Shown in pieces: positions 50,937-61,451 of a stretch of DNA of 64,000 nt (its first letter is position 1; each line of letters begins with the position of its first letter). The notes beneath the pieces were generated by a model. That model searched no databases and was not told where the DNA came from. It saw only the letters and a list, made by a program, of their open reading frames with translations. The DNA comes from Eledone cirrhosa (taxonomy: Eukaryota; Mollusca; Cephalopoda; Octopoda; Eledonidae). A program made the translations under genes and the position numbers. Location of the stretch: the NCBI GenBank assembly GCA_964016885.1, contig OZ024748.1, positions 35,105,387 to 35,169,386 of the forward strand, written 5' to 3'.

Positions 50937-53550
50937 GTAAACATTTTTATGATTATTATAATGTTTTGGGGACATTAACCCATTTGTGGCCATATTTCTA
51001 ATTATATACACCTTATTTTAATTAATGAAGAATTTTGAGGGTTTTACTAAAATTATTTCATTGGTTTGGCAGTAGAGGGTCGGACAACATGCCTTGCAGC
51101 ACAGAGTTACGCCCCTTTCTGATCTGAGTTCAAATCCTGCCGAGGTTAACTTTGCCTTTCATCCTTACGGGGTCGATAAAATAAAGTACTAGTAATGCAC
51201 TGGGTAATTGCTGGCCTTGTGCCAAAAAATAGAAACAACTATTAAGATATGCAGATAATTTTTTAATTAAATAGGAACCCTTTAAAATGGATGGTTTTAG
51301 CTGGGTTGCTATAGAAACAGTTAAGTTTCAGTACAATCACTTTTCCATGTTGACATAGGTTAGACGAAACTTTTTTGAGGCAGTTTATCTCAAGTCAAGT
51401 TTTAAATAAATGAAACACATCCAACGCACATTACTTCCTCACCAACCATATATCATTTATTTCCATTACATTTCTAATTATATAAAAATAATTTCATTAT
51501 TTTTACTATAATTTTAGTTAATTTGAACAGCTCCAGTGTAATATTTATTGATGATCAAAACTATTGAACTCTCCCAATATAATATTGATGATCAAAACTA
51601 TTAAGAATATCTTATAATTGCAGGTTCTCTGCCACATAAACATAAAATTCTTATTGCTGGAAATCATGACATAAGTTTGGACGAGGCTTTGTTAAAAAAG
51701 GAGCAGTATATTTTCAAAAGGGAAATTGAGAAAGAACTTAAAGACTGCCAAGTTGAGACTGGAAAAGGTTTTCTTACCAACTGTATTTACTTGGAAGATT
51801 CTTTTGTAGAAATCCATGGTTATAAGATCTATGGTGCTCCTTGGTAAGATTTAAATATATTTTAGGACATTTTTATTTATTTATTTATTTATTGGGGATG
51901 TGCCCAGGACATTTAAAGGTTCTCTGGGACTGGCAAGAACAATGTTGCCACAAATAAATTTCATTTTAAATTTCCAAAAAGAAAACTTCAAGGTGAAAGG
52001 GTGGGATGTACATTGTCTTTTATAAACTTTAATTAATAGATTAATCATCATGTTATATTCTAGATAAGCAGCAAAGGTCTTTCCGTATTTATTTCCATCT
52101 TGAAATAACATTAAAGCTGAAAGATTCAAATTTTTATGATAGTCCATTTCTTATATTTTTATGATAGTCCATTTCTTATATTTTTAACCACAGGTCAGAC
52201 GAAGATATATCTGGATTCAAATTGATTGTTACACACACATCTGATCTGGTTTCAAGTTGATCTTATCACACACATCCTATCTAGGTGCCTGTTAATCCTA
52301 ACACACATGCATCCTATATATCTTATAGTTTTATTTTCCTTTCACCTCCAGGCAACCAGTTTTTGGTAATTGGGCTTTCAATGTACCGAGAGGTAAAGAA
52401 CTGTTAGAAAAATGGAATTTGATCCCTGATGATGTCGACATTTTGATGACACATGGACCACCTCTAGGTAAGAGATGTGTTTTGTTTGTTTGTAATATTG
52501 AGTCTGTAAATTCAATATCGTTCGACAAGATCCTAGACCTCATTCACTTGCCGAGTGGGATGGACCTCGTCAAATCGGACCAAGGAAACAATGTTTCCAT
52601 TACTGATACTATCTACTGATCGCAACGTGAAATAAAGTGTCTTGTCAAGGATGCAACGCATCACCCAGTCTGAGAAACGAACTCGCAACCTCACGATAGT
52701 GGTTAGATAGTTGGATTCACTAAGTCACACGCCTTCACAATTCAAAATACTAATGACATTTTCTCCTACTCTAGCTTATGGTGACCAGTGTATTTCTGGT
52801 GCGAGGGCAGGCTGTGTTGACCTTCTCAATACTGTTCAGAAGAGAGTCAAACCAAAGTTTCATATTTTTGGACATATCCATGAAGGTAAACAAATATTTC
52901 TTAAATTACATTACTATTATTCTAATTAATATTGATATCTTAGGTCTCAGATTTAATTTTGAGATGTGTTATGTTCAGACCAGATTAGCAATAGCTAATT
53001 AACTGAAATATAACAGAAAATCAAAGGGATTACAGACTGTGTGGCACATCTGTTAAATACCAGTAGTAAACTGGGGTTGATTCATTCTTAACACATTTGT
53101 GGCTTTATGCCAAAGTAAGAAAATATTGGTTATCATTAGCATTATTGTATCACTGATGTACCAGTAATACACTGGTATCGGTTTAATTGACTTTCTTCAA
53201 ATTGCTGGCCTTTCACTAAATGTTGAAACAGTTATTGTCCCACTGAAGACTGTTTTTAGATTCACTTCCACATTTTCTCACAATGAGTATTTCTCTCAAG
53301 ATGGTGGACATAGTTAACAGGTTGTAGCATTCTGGGTCTTCCTCTAATGCAGTTCCCTTCCACATTTTATTAATCAATTATTCCTAAATTAATTGCTATT
53401 CTGACCATTTCCTCTCATATTTCAGCTTATGGTATCTGGACTGATGACACAACAACATTTATTAATGCTTCAAGCTGTTCTATCAGTTACATCATAAAAA
53501 ATCCTCCTGTAGTTTTCGACCTCCCCCTCCACAATCCTAAGACATCTTAG
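50655..53550 (+). CDS. MPPED1/MPPED2-family metallophosphoesterase, five exons (partial 5')
   Basis: Calcineurin-like metallophosphoesterase of the UPF0046 group. Exons 50655-50936, 51624-51843, 52352-52467, 52775-52885 and 53426-53550 join in frame with GT-AG introns and give about 284 codons; family members are about 295 residues. All five metal-binding motifs are visible: SDTHSH, GDF, GNHD, THGPP and GHIHEG. The family also shares RFVCISDTHS, KWNLIP.DIDILMTHGPPL-like, VDLLNTVQ.RVKPK and FDLP near the C-terminus. Vertebrate relatives are reported to hydrolyse cyclic nucleotides weakly, in the cytosol. The start is uncertain: either an upstream exon supplies the first residues through the acceptor at 50,654, or translation begins at ATG 50,618, giving 296 residues. 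If an upstream exon exists, the satellite may lie in intron 1. Confidence 0.92.
51062..51240 (+). mobile_element. Cephalopod-type tRNA-derived SINE in intron
   Basis: Carries a B-box-like gagttcaaatcctgccgagg and the body tttgcctttcatccttacgg, gggtcgataaaataaagtac and cactgggtaattgctggcct, a pattern typical of SINEs in squid and octopus genomes. It ends at tgccaaaaaatagaaac. It differs from the S1 SINE family in this window. Lies in the intron between the first and second recognised MPPED-like exons. Confidence 0.85.
51624..51843 (+). CDS. MPPED-like exon with GNHD motif
   Basis: Acceptor ataattgcag|gttctct; donor ctccttg|gtaaga. Encodes SLPHKHKILIAGNHDISLDE, the third metal-binding motif (GNHD), then a variable lysine-rich loop and LTNCIYLEDS...IHGYKIYGAPW, the conserved family core. 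Enters at phase 1 and leaves at phase 2 within the tryptophan codon. Confidence 0.93.
51885..52200. repeat. Small intronic repeats
   Basis: A (TTTA)n run at about 51,870-51,895 and a 27-bp direct duplication (ttatgatagtccatttctta) near 52,133-52,185. Nothing coding is supported. Confidence 0.6.
52352..52467 (+). CDS. MPPED-like exon with THGPP motif
   Basis: Acceptor tttcacctccag|g; donor ctctag|gtaaga. Encodes QPVFGNWAFNVPRGKELLEK then WNLIPDDVDILMTHGPPL, which contains the fourth metal-binding histidine. Residues match the PW..W.FN.PRG..LL.KWNLIP core of vertebrate MPPED proteins. Confidence 0.93.
52615..52740 (-). mobile_element. Old tRNA-derived SINE (S1-like) in intron
   Basis: Reverse complement reads ggttgcgagttcgtttctca then gactgggtgatgcgttgcat and gacaagacactttatttcac, the same B-box and body order as the S1 SINEs at 9,100 and 58,366, but more diverged. 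Confidence 0.75.
52775..52885 (+). CDS. MPPED-like exon with GHIHEG motif
   Basis: Acceptor ctactctag|cttatgg; donor catgaag|gtaaac. Encodes AYGDQCISGARAGCVDLLNT followed by VQKRVKPKFHIFGHIHE. The GHIH metal-binding motif is intact, in contrast to vertebrate MPPED2, where a glycine replaces the first histidine. Joining codons gives Ala where relatives mostly have Gly (PPLG, HEGYG) at both ends of this exon; this is what the genomic sequence reads. Confidence 0.93.
53040..53235 (+). mobile_element. Decayed cephalopod SINE remnants in intron
   Basis: Two diverged copies of the SINE tail pattern (ccagta-taaactggggttg, then ccagtaatacactggtatcg...ttgctggcctttcacta...gttgaaacag). The head with pol III boxes is not recognisable. 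Confidence 0.55.
53426..53550 (+). CDS. MPPED-like terminal exon
   Basis: Acceptor catatttcag|cttatgg. Encodes YGIWTDDTTTFINASSCSIS then YIIKNPPVVFDLPLHNPKTS and a TAG stop at 53,548-53,550. The TTxINAS.C.....NPP..FDLP pattern is the C-terminus of the MPPED family, so the 3' end of the coding region is complete. Confidence 0.93.
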
Positions 53551-54051
53551 TTTATAAAAAATATTCCAGTCCTCTCCCAATATCCATATATTTATTTAAT
53601 GTAAACTATTTTTCTGTTGACTTCCTCAACCCCATTGATGAGGTCAGATGTAGAAATTTGCAAATGTTTCACAGCTCGCTTACATACAACCCTGCTCTCT
53701 GCAGAGTGTATTTTCTTGTGACACTAATATCATTATTATTTGTTCCCTTATATAAGCAAAATACCAGCAAACAGAAACCCTTAGATAATATATTGTCTCC
53801 TAAGGAGGTATTGGAGTGCAGTTTCAGGAGAGAAGGTGATGTAATTGATTATTTTGTTCCAGGTGTGTCTGTGTATATTGGGAGCATGTGTGTGAAGGGA
53901 ACGTTAACAAGTGTTTACATTCCTGAGAAATGGTGATGACAGTTCCCTTAAATCTCAATTGTAAGAGTAGTAGGCTCGAGACTGAGGTTGTAAGTTTGAT
54001 TCCTAGAACAAATCTGATATAAAGACATCAGATCTGATCCCAGATTATATA

Positions 54052-54192
54052 TATATATAGTCACACTGTAAATGTGGTTGGTTTTAGGAAGGGCGCGACA
54101 CAGTCACCCGACCAATCTTGCCTCAAGTGGGACAATTCCCGTCTAACCCATACTAGCATGGAAGATAGACGTTAAACGATGATGATGATATG
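54052..54192 (+). mobile_element. LINE 3' tail remnant
   Basis: In + orientation reads cactgtaaatgtggttggtt, gtgggacaattcccgtctaa, gatagacgttaaacgatgat and ends in GATGAT repeats: the same 3' UTR and tail as LINE copies 1-3. A very short 5'-truncated insertion between a TA run and a gtgtgt run. Confidence 0.85.
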
Positions 54193-55124
54193 TGTGTGTG
54201 TATATATAAAGAGTGTAGTTTAAAAAGAACAGTGTAACTCTGATGTTTGGTTAATACATCAGATTCATAAATAAACCTATACGGGTTGCTACCTGCTTGA
54301 TTTATTACACACTTGCCAACAATTTCTTCAATATGGGCGACAGACACTGTACAGAAGTCTGTTATATGTATATGCATGTTTGTTTTCATGTATATTTACA
54401 TTAACAACAATGATGTTAACATCTGGCAGATTGGAATGAAGCTGACATCAAGAAAGGTATCCAATCCTAAAGGGAATATTCTGTTGCTGGTATGGAAAAA
54501 GATGTAAAAACAGTGAAGATTCTGTAAGACCAATATATATATTATAAACAATACCTTGGGGATTTTGTCAACAGTTTTTTTTTTATTCAATGGAATCAAT
54601 ATTTGTGAAGATTTAAATAATTCAGCCAGACTGAAAAGTAAAAATAATTTGGAATGAATTAGCTATGAAATTTGTATAAAATATTCAATTACAACCATGG
54701 ACAGTTCTGCCATGTTAAAAAAATAGTCCAATTCTCTATGTTGGCTGTGATATTGAAGTTCTATTTTTAAAATGTAAAACTTCAACTCGTAATTTTGAAG
54801 ACATTTTCTTTCTCCTTCCAATTAGCCATCATATGGAATTACTCTGAGTTTAATTGTCTTACGCATCAGATTGTGCAGTTGGTAACATTTCTAAATATAA
54901 TAATGACTGTGTGCTGTTTAAACTGAAATATTATAAATATAACTGCTTATGTTAAAACAGCCATTTCAAAGCTCTAAAGATGAAGAAAAGGAAGATAATT
55001 TGGTGGATTGATAAATACCAGAATTTTCTAAAGTTAATACAAGCTATAAGTTGATGTGACATGGATCCTTAACTATTAGATGCCATTGTTATGAAATTTA
55101 AACCTGATGAAGCCCATCCCATTT

Positions 55125-55262
55125 TTTCCAGAGAAAGGAGGAATTGACCCCACTACTTGACTGATACTTTATTTATCAACCTCAAAAGGATGAAAGGCAA
55201 AGTTGACCTCAGCAGGATTTCAACTCAGAAAGTAACAACCCTGTCACTTTGCTGAATCTATT
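55125..55262 (-). mobile_element. Old cephalopod-type SINE
   Basis: Reverse complement gives a gagttgaaatcctgctgagg B-box-like segment followed by tttgcctttcatccttttga and a gataaataaagtatcag segment, matching the SINE at 51,062 with many changes. Confidence 0.7.
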
Positions 55263-56768
55263 TTATTATATTTAAAGCTTTATTGTTTACCAACAGCATA
55301 TTACTTGATCTAACAATTTATACTTTAAGAATGAAAAGTAAATTGATTGTTCTAGTTTGGAAAGCAGCTTGAAAGATCCATTGAATGTCTGGGGGATAGA
55401 CACCAGTCATTCAGGGGTTATTTGGTGGATGGGAGGGAGTTTTCTAATTGAGAATTGTTTCAGTATTAAAAAATAAATGCCTAATACTTGACTAAAATTG
55501 TTTATTTAATGATTGAAAAACATTTTTAATAAAAAAAAAGACAAAAACATCCAGATATGTAGCAATGAATAATGTTTCCATGGAGGAAACATGTGAAAGT
55601 TGTCTGTTATATTTTTGTTTAAAAAAAGGCCTCTGTTGGTACATGGAAGTCCTGATTAATGAATATAAAATGGACAAATGGGAGGAAATAAGGTTAAAAG
55701 ATGTAACAGAAAAACAAAAAAAGACATATACAAGTGTATAAGGGCAGACAGAAGAATGAGGCCCAGATAATACAAGTGTATATGGGGCCCAAATAACAAG
55801 AAATGTGCTAATGTAGTTTAACCTGAATTTCCTTGTACAGTTTTTTAAATATGTATGGGGGAAGGGGTTTTTGCAGAGTTTCTCTGGAACTGAAATAGTC
55901 TTAATGGAATATTTACTGCTATAGAGTTTTAAGCTTCCTCTGAAGAGAAAACAGATTTTTCTGGTATGTTATTTTATAAATAAATTAAATAAATACATCA
56001 ATGAATTCCTGCAATAAAAGCAAGATGTCCATATTTTATGGGGGAGGGTATTTGAAATTGCAAAGAAAGCAAATCTTGTATGAATGGAGTTTGTAATTTT
56101 CTTCTTAGCTTCAGTTGCCATTCTATAAATCTATTAAAGGAGGAAAATACAGCAGTGAAGTCCCAGAAGACTTCAGATTCAACATTGACTTCAAGAATTG
56201 TTTTATATGTAAAGAAAGCTAGTCACAGAGATAACAAATGGATCCTTTCTTAAGAGATTTAAGAAAGAGCCTACCAACATATTCAAAATATCTAGCCAGT
56301 GAATATCTTATAAGAAAAGAAAATGGAAGTATTAAAAGTTGGAAGTGTTTGCTTTATAGCTTTAAATATTTTGTGTGTGTAGTGTATTTTAGTGATTAAT
56401 ACTTCCAAAATCATGTCTAACAAGGTAGCCAAAATATTTTAGCTAGCAGAGATAATGTATTTTATCTAAATATTCTAGATGGAAGAACATGAATTCTGGA
56501 AGAAAACTTAGAAGATGATTAGAACTGATTCTTCATACTAATTGTCTAACTAAACCTAAAATAACTCTCTTGTAAATGCAATGTTTGTGTTTTTAAAGAT
56601 ATTTCCACAGAGCTACAGACAAATGAGAAACCTTGTGAGAATTTCCACATTAACAGCAACTATGGTAGTTGTAACTGGTGTTATTTGTTTGTCATTAGAT
56701 TTAGTAGGTGGTGCTGCTGGTTTCTAAACTGTCAAATCAAGTTTACTTCCTTACAATAAAATGGACAA

Positions 56769-56936
56769 TTATTTCCAGGCAGATTCACTTTTTGGAAATT
56801 CCTTTTTCATTTTACTTAATTTCAAATTTTTCTGTTGTAATTTTTCTCGTCTTCTTGTGTTGTTTCCACCAATTGAAGTGAATTCAACATTTATCTGTCT
56901 TCCATTCAGATGAGTATGATGTAGGCGCAGACCAAT
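56769..56936 (-). CDS. RRM RNA-binding protein, terminal exon
   Basis: Minus-strand exon following the acceptor ttctattccag|attggt. It encodes IGLRLHHTHLNGRQINVEFT, the end of an RNA-recognition motif (the ....LNGR.I.VE.. strand), then a basic tail SIGGNNTRRREKLQQKNLKL ending ...SESAWK and TAA at 56,769-56,771. The HHT.L.GR.INVE pattern followed by a GGNN/RRREKL basic tail resembles Nop6-like RRM proteins, which in fungi act in ribosome biogenesis; that assignment is tentative. Nothing else of the gene's 3' UTR can be set. Confidence 0.8.
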   Translation of the reverse strand: MGLRLHHTHLNGRQINVEFTSIGGNNTRRREKLQQKNLKLSKMKKEFPKSESAWK

Positions 56937-57294
56937 CTGGAATAGAATAGTAAACAGTTAACACACACATTAAAATAGTTTCAAATTTTGGCACAAGGTA
57001 AAATGGTAAAGGAACACAAAGTGGTCTGTCATGCTAGTGACATTAAAAAAGCTCTCAGTACATGTGGTTAGCATTAGGAAGGGCGTCCAGGTTATAAACA
57101 AGCATATGAACAGGACATGATCACCTGACCATTCTGGCTCGATAACATGACAGCCCAACTAACCGACACAAACGGAAAATAGATATTAACCAGTGATGAT
57201 GAAACAGAAGCATAATTTCTGTAATAACACCAACTGTAATACATGTCATATCAGTAATATATACTACATCTCACTATACCAGTAATATAAATAC
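56937..57294 (-). mobile_element. Intron of RRM gene with LINE tail insertion
   Basis: 358-bp intron (donor cacaag|gtat, acceptor ttccag|a on the minus strand). At about 57,055-57,200 it holds a decayed + strand LINE 3' tail: gtggttagcattaggaaggg, cgtccagg...atcacctgaccattctggct, ending in cagtgatgatgaaa. Confidence 0.75.
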
Positions 57295-57389
57295 CTTGTG
57301 ACTAATTCTGTCTTTAAATTCAATGTAAGCAAATCCTCGAGGTTTGTTTGTTCCACGTTCTGTAGGAATTCGGACCTTTTTCACACCTC
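57295..57389 (-). CDS. RRM RNA-binding protein, internal exon
   Basis: Minus-strand exon after acceptor tctgttgcag|gaggtg. Encodes GVKKVRIPTERGTNKPRGFA then YIEFKDRISHK. RGFAYIEF is a clear RNP1 motif (K/R-G-F/Y-G/A-F/Y-V/I-x-F), which makes this an RRM. It enters with two bases of a split codon and leaves at phase 0, joining the terminal exon in frame. The upstream exon with RNP2 and the start codon was not found at higher coordinates within the window, so the gene is partial or has a long intron filled with the repeats to the right. Confidence 0.85.
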
Positions 57390-57620
57390 CTGCAACAGAA
57401 AGACTTCCAATAAGAATTCAAGATAATTCACTGAGGAGTGATTAGACTAATTTGTTTCAATATATATCATATAACTGTGTTAAGTTTCAGCCAGCATTGG
57501 CCCAGGCCATGTCTAACTGAATAGCACGACCTGGTGCTATATATATATAATTGGTGTTGGATACCTAAAGCGTCCGTATGCGGTAGGCCGTTTGAGCACT
57601 CAATGCTCTTATAGAGCAGA

Positions 57621-57818
57621 GTATATCACAGAAAAAAAGAGAATCAGTGTTGCGACGAATGGAATTTATTGGACATATTACAATCGTTTCTCTGGCGACC
57701 AGCTCGAGGCACAATCGAACACGACTCTGAAAACCGCAAGGTCCTCAGATACGTCTTGATTCTACAAAACTGATTTTCCTCATGGAAAACACTGATTCTC
57801 TTTTGTTCTGTGATATAT
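57621..57818. mobile_element. MITE-like element with 29-bp terminal inverted repeats
   Basis: 57,623-57,651 (atatcacagaaaaaaagaga...) and 57,788-57,816 are reverse complements with one mismatch by eye over 29 bp. The ends sit in TA context, as Tc1/mariner-type insertions do. Internal 136 bp has no coding capacity. Confidence 0.7.
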
Positions 57819-58001
57819 ATATATACATTAATTTTAACAATATTAATAAATGGAAAATATCTTTATAATACTATATTTATTTTATTATACGTATTTCAAG
57901 GACACAAAATTTTAGAGTGCTTTCATCAGATAAAATATAATATTTGGTGTTAAGATATTGACATACCTTAGCATAGACTTAATAGTATAAGTTCGCTAAC
58001 G

Positions 58002-58028
58002 ATGGTTTGTTGATAATCAACAAACCAT
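58002..58028. repeat. 12-bp-arm hairpin
   Basis: atggtttgttga and tcaacaaaccat are perfect inverted arms with a 3-base taa spacer. Lies in AT-rich DNA between the MITE-like element and the LINE remnant at 58,047. Too few T residues follow it to suggest a terminator role. Confidence 0.8.
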
Positions 58029-58046
58029 ATAACATTGTTTATATAT

Positions 58047-58330
58047 ATACACTGACCAAGAAACTCACTCAGATAGTGGATGGGTGCTACACGAGAATGC
58101 TGAGGATGAAGAACTCAGAGCTGTACGGGAGCCTCACCAAAGTCAGCTAGAAATAACACAGAGGAGACTGAGCTTAGCTGGACATGCTCACTGACATTGT
58201 ACTCAGTGCTCCTGTGGGAACTCCTAAATAGACACACTAGAGGGAGACCGAGATTGACATATATTGAAGCCCTAAGGACAGACACTGGTCTCTGGGAGAC
58301 ATAGGACATGGGCAATGAAGGACCATAGAT
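58047..58330 (+). pseudogene. LINE reverse transcriptase C-terminal remnant (third type)
   Basis: In + orientation, frames read LTKKLTQIVDGCYTRMLRM, ELYGSLTKVS and RGRPRLTYIEALRTDTGLW, the C-terminal region of a non-LTR RT different from the WYGHVMRM type elsewhere here. Several stops and frameshifts; both ends lost. Confidence 0.75.
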
Positions 58331-58365
58331 CTTGGGAATTTTACCTGATAGCTAATTTATGGTGG

Positions 58366-58706
58366 CACATGGCTTAGTGGTTAGAGTATTGGTCTTGCAA
58401 TCGAAAGGTTGGGAGTTCAATTCTCAGACCGGGTGATGTGTTATTTCCTTGAGCAAGACACTTTATTTCACATTGTTCCAGTTTACTCATCTGTAGAAAT
58501 GAGTTGATAGGGACTGCGGTCCCTATCATTCCACTGCAAAGTGGTTGTGTAGGCGCCACAGAAAAAAAAAAAAAAGCACCCAGCACTCACTGTAAATGAG
58601 GTTAGTGTTAGGAAGGGCATCCAGCTGTAGAAATCAAGCCAGAATCAGTTCCCGTCCCACCCTTGCAAGCAGGGAAAAAGCGGACGTAAAATGAAATGAT
58701 GATTGT
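58366..58706 (+). mobile_element. tRNA-derived SINE (family S1), near full length
   Basis: A-box-like tggcttagtggttagagtat and B-box-like ggttgggagttcaattctc mark the tRNA-related head with its internal pol III promoter. Body: accgggtgatgtgttatttc, gagcaagacactttatttca, ccactgcaaagtggttgtgt. An A13 run follows at 58,562. The tail reads ggttagtgttaggaagggca, ccgtcccacccttgcaagca and gcggacgtaaaatgaaatga then GAT. The tail nearly matches the LINE 3' end that begins at 58,763. Confidence 0.9.
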
Positions 58707-58762
58707 ATATGTATAGTATACGTGTGCGTGTGTGTATATATATATATTATATGTGTATATAT

Positions 58763-59375
58763 ATCATCATCATCATTTTACGTCCGCTTTTCCCTGCTTG
58801 CAAGGGTGGGACGGGTCTTATTCAGCACAGCATCTCTCCACTTGTCACGGTCCTTCGTCATCTCCACCGATCTGAGGTCTGTTCTCACCACCTCCACCCA
58901 TGTTTTTCGTGGTCTACTTCTACCACGTCTTCCTTCAACTGGCATTTCCTGGCACTTCTTCACCCATCGGTCATCCTCCATGCGCATCACATGTCCATAC
59001 CACTGCAGCCTCCTCTCTCGCACACTACATTCTATCCCTCTCAGACAGATTCTCTCTCAACACATTCATGCTGGGTCGTTCACGCACATCCAATGGAGCA
59101 TGCTTGCCTCATTTCTCTCCAGCCGTCACATATCCTCTGCAGTTGCTGCCCAAGTCTCACTACCATGCAGCATCGCGCTCCTCACACAGGCATCATATAA
59201 CCAGCCTTTCGTACGCAGGGAGAAACCCTTCTTCACCAGCAGAGGAAGCAGCTCCCTAAACTTCTTCCAACCCGTCCTTATTCTAGATACTATGGCCTTG
59301 GACCCCCCCCCCCCCCATGTTAATCTGATCTCCTAGGTACCTGAAGCTATCCACCACTTCTATAGCACCAGCCTA
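58763..59375 (-). pseudogene. Second-family LINE (family B), 3' end
   Basis: 3' tail (tcatcatcatcattttacgt) from 58,763, with almost no 3' UTR before the coding end. Minus-strand coding similarity: VRERRLQWYGHVMRMEDDRW, GRRGRSRPRKTWVEVVRTDL and KDRDKWRDAVLNKTRP (58,778-59,023). More C-terminal RT domain (GSETWA-, RLERNEA-like) follows in other frames up to 59,340, around a run of C at 59,305-59,315. Related to family A in order of motifs but clearly diverged. 5' truncated. Confidence 0.87.
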
Positions 59376-59524
59376 CATTTGAAAAATGTGTCTATCAATG
59401 CGACTTCTACTGTCTAATTTCGCTGTATATATATATATATGTATCACGTGACTATACCAACGTAGCCTTCTCTCAATTAAACAGCATCTGATCCCTCTTA
59501 TTCCTAATTTCTCACTTAGTTCAT

Positions 59525-60800
59525 TTATGCTTTGCCGTTCACGTATATTACTATTACACAGAGCATGCATGCTTCGTTCCTTTCCAGTCTACGCAGGTCC
59601 TCTGCACATAATGCCCATGGCTCACTGCCATGTAGCATTGCTGTTCGTATACAGGCATCATACAATCTGCCTTTCATTTTTAGAGAGAAACCTTTTGTGG
59701 CCAACAGCGGTATAAGCTCTCTGAACTTTTTCCATCCCGTTCTGACTCCTGTACTTTCAGAACACCCTCCACCACTGCTGATTTTGTCACCCAGGTAACG
59801 GAGAGTGTCTACTATTTCTATAGAACCATCTGGGCAATAGAAGGAGCTAGTATCCTGTGGACACTTGCTACTTATTGCACCTGAACATTGGCCACATATA
59901 AAGTCTACGTTCTTAGATAGTTTACCTGTGATCCCACTACATCTTTTATGTACCCATACTTTGCATTTGGGACATAAAATGGAATTTCTGCCTACTCCTT
60001 TCCTACACACTGAGCATGGCCATTTCCCTGAGGGCACCTGTGCCCTGTTTTCCTTTCTACAAACTAGAACTTTAGTCTTAGACAAGTTAACTTTAAGGCC
60101 TTTTGATTCTAGGCCATGCTTCCATGTTTCCAATTTCTTCAGCCATTGATTCAGCTATGAGCGTTAGATCATCTGCGTATAGGAGTTCCCATGGACAGCC
60201 GGTCTTGAACTCCTCTGTAATAGCCTGAAGGGTAATAATAGGAGGGGGCTAACGACAGAGCCTTGATGAACGCCAACTTTTACACTAAATTCTTCCCAAT
60301 ATTCATTGTTAATTCTAACCTTACTGACTGTTTCATTATACATAGCTTGTATAGCTCTCACAAGCCATTCATCTACACCTAATTTTCTAAGGGCCCACCA
60401 GATAATGGAGCGGGGGACTCTGTCAAAGGCTTTCTCCAGGTCTACAAAAGCTAAGTAGAGGGGTTTACTTTTAGCTAGGTACTTCTCTTGTAGTTGTCGT
60501 ACAAGGAAAAGGGCGTCTGTGGTACTTTTACCTGACACAAACCCAAACTGCATTTCATCTAGATCAATTCTCTCTCTGATTAGTTGCGCTATAACTCTTT
60601 CTGTGACCTTCATGACCTGGTCAACTAACTTAATGCCTCTATAGTTTCCCCTATCTAGACATCCCCTTTACCCTTGTAGCAGTTAATGATGATGCTGCTA
60701 CGCCAGTCTTTCGGTATGACCCCATTCTGTATTACTTGGTTAACTATATGGGTGACCATAGTGTGACCCACCATACCAGATGCCTTCAACATCTCTGCAA
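59525..60800 (-). pseudogene. LINE copy 6 reverse transcriptase and PHD-like finger
   Basis: Frames 60,164-60,613 ([44 protein letters not shown]) and 59,525-60,133 (finger and YLGDKISSGGGCS). An 8-base deletion near 60,240 shifts the frame before the active site. The active-site codons themselves are intact (Y-A-D-D at 60,168-60,179), unlike copies 1 and 2. A second small deletion near 60,135 and a shift near 60,660 also break the frame. Confidence 0.9.
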
Positions 60801-61451
60801 CTATCTCCTTGCCTGTCTTCATATCTTTGATTGCCTTACTTATTATACTACCTTTAATTGCATCGCTGGTCCTTCTATTGGATCGATTTGGGGCAGACTA
60901 TCTTTTTCCCACTTATTCTCCTCATTTAATCGTCTCTCATAGTGACACTTCCAGGCTATCTTCTTATCAGCATCAATGAGCGCAAGTACACCATTATCAT
61001 TACGGACACATTTCTCCCCGACAATATCACGGTTTTCTTTGACACATTGTCTGGCAATCCTGAACACCTCACGTTTTTTGGTCCTCACATTGTAGAACAT
61101 GCTTAAACTTTCTATCCTCTGCTACTCTTTTTGCAAGGTACAATTGTCTCCTAGCTTCTCTCCTGGCCACTTGATAGTGCTCTCTACTTCCCCCATCCTG
61201 CCATACTTTCCAAGCCTGCTTTTTGGCCTCGATTGTCTCTTCTACCTTACTGTTCCACCACCAAGTTACTCTCCTCCTGTCAATAGGTCTGCTCCAGCCA
61301 CAGATTTCATCCGTTGCTTTCAGAAATTGCCACTGTTCCTCTATATCGCTCTTCCTTATTGTCAAAGGCATCAAGTAATAAGCTTTTAAATTTGTCACTG
61401 GCTATGGGGGTCCTTCAACTTCCATATTCTTCTCCTCAAGGTAGGCCTCCT

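Larger units (their letters stand above)
53551..56768. other. Convergent intergenic region with 3' UTRs and old repeats
   Basis: Lies between the MPPED-like stop and the RRM-gene stop on the opposite strand. AT-rich; candidate poly(A) signals for the plus gene are AATAAA at 54,270-54,275 and 55,472-55,477, neither decisive. It contains a LINE tail at 54,052 and a SINE at about 55,130. I see no further coding exon. Confidence 0.6.

Noticed and set aside
53658..53936. 92-codon frame after the MPPED-like stop
   Set aside because: No similarity to known families, AT-rich 3' UTR context, and no splice or start signal to support it.
58366..58450. Genuine tRNA gene
   Set aside because: A- and B-box-like segments are present but the acceptor and anticodon stems do not pair well, and the body and tail are those of a SINE with another copy at 9,100.
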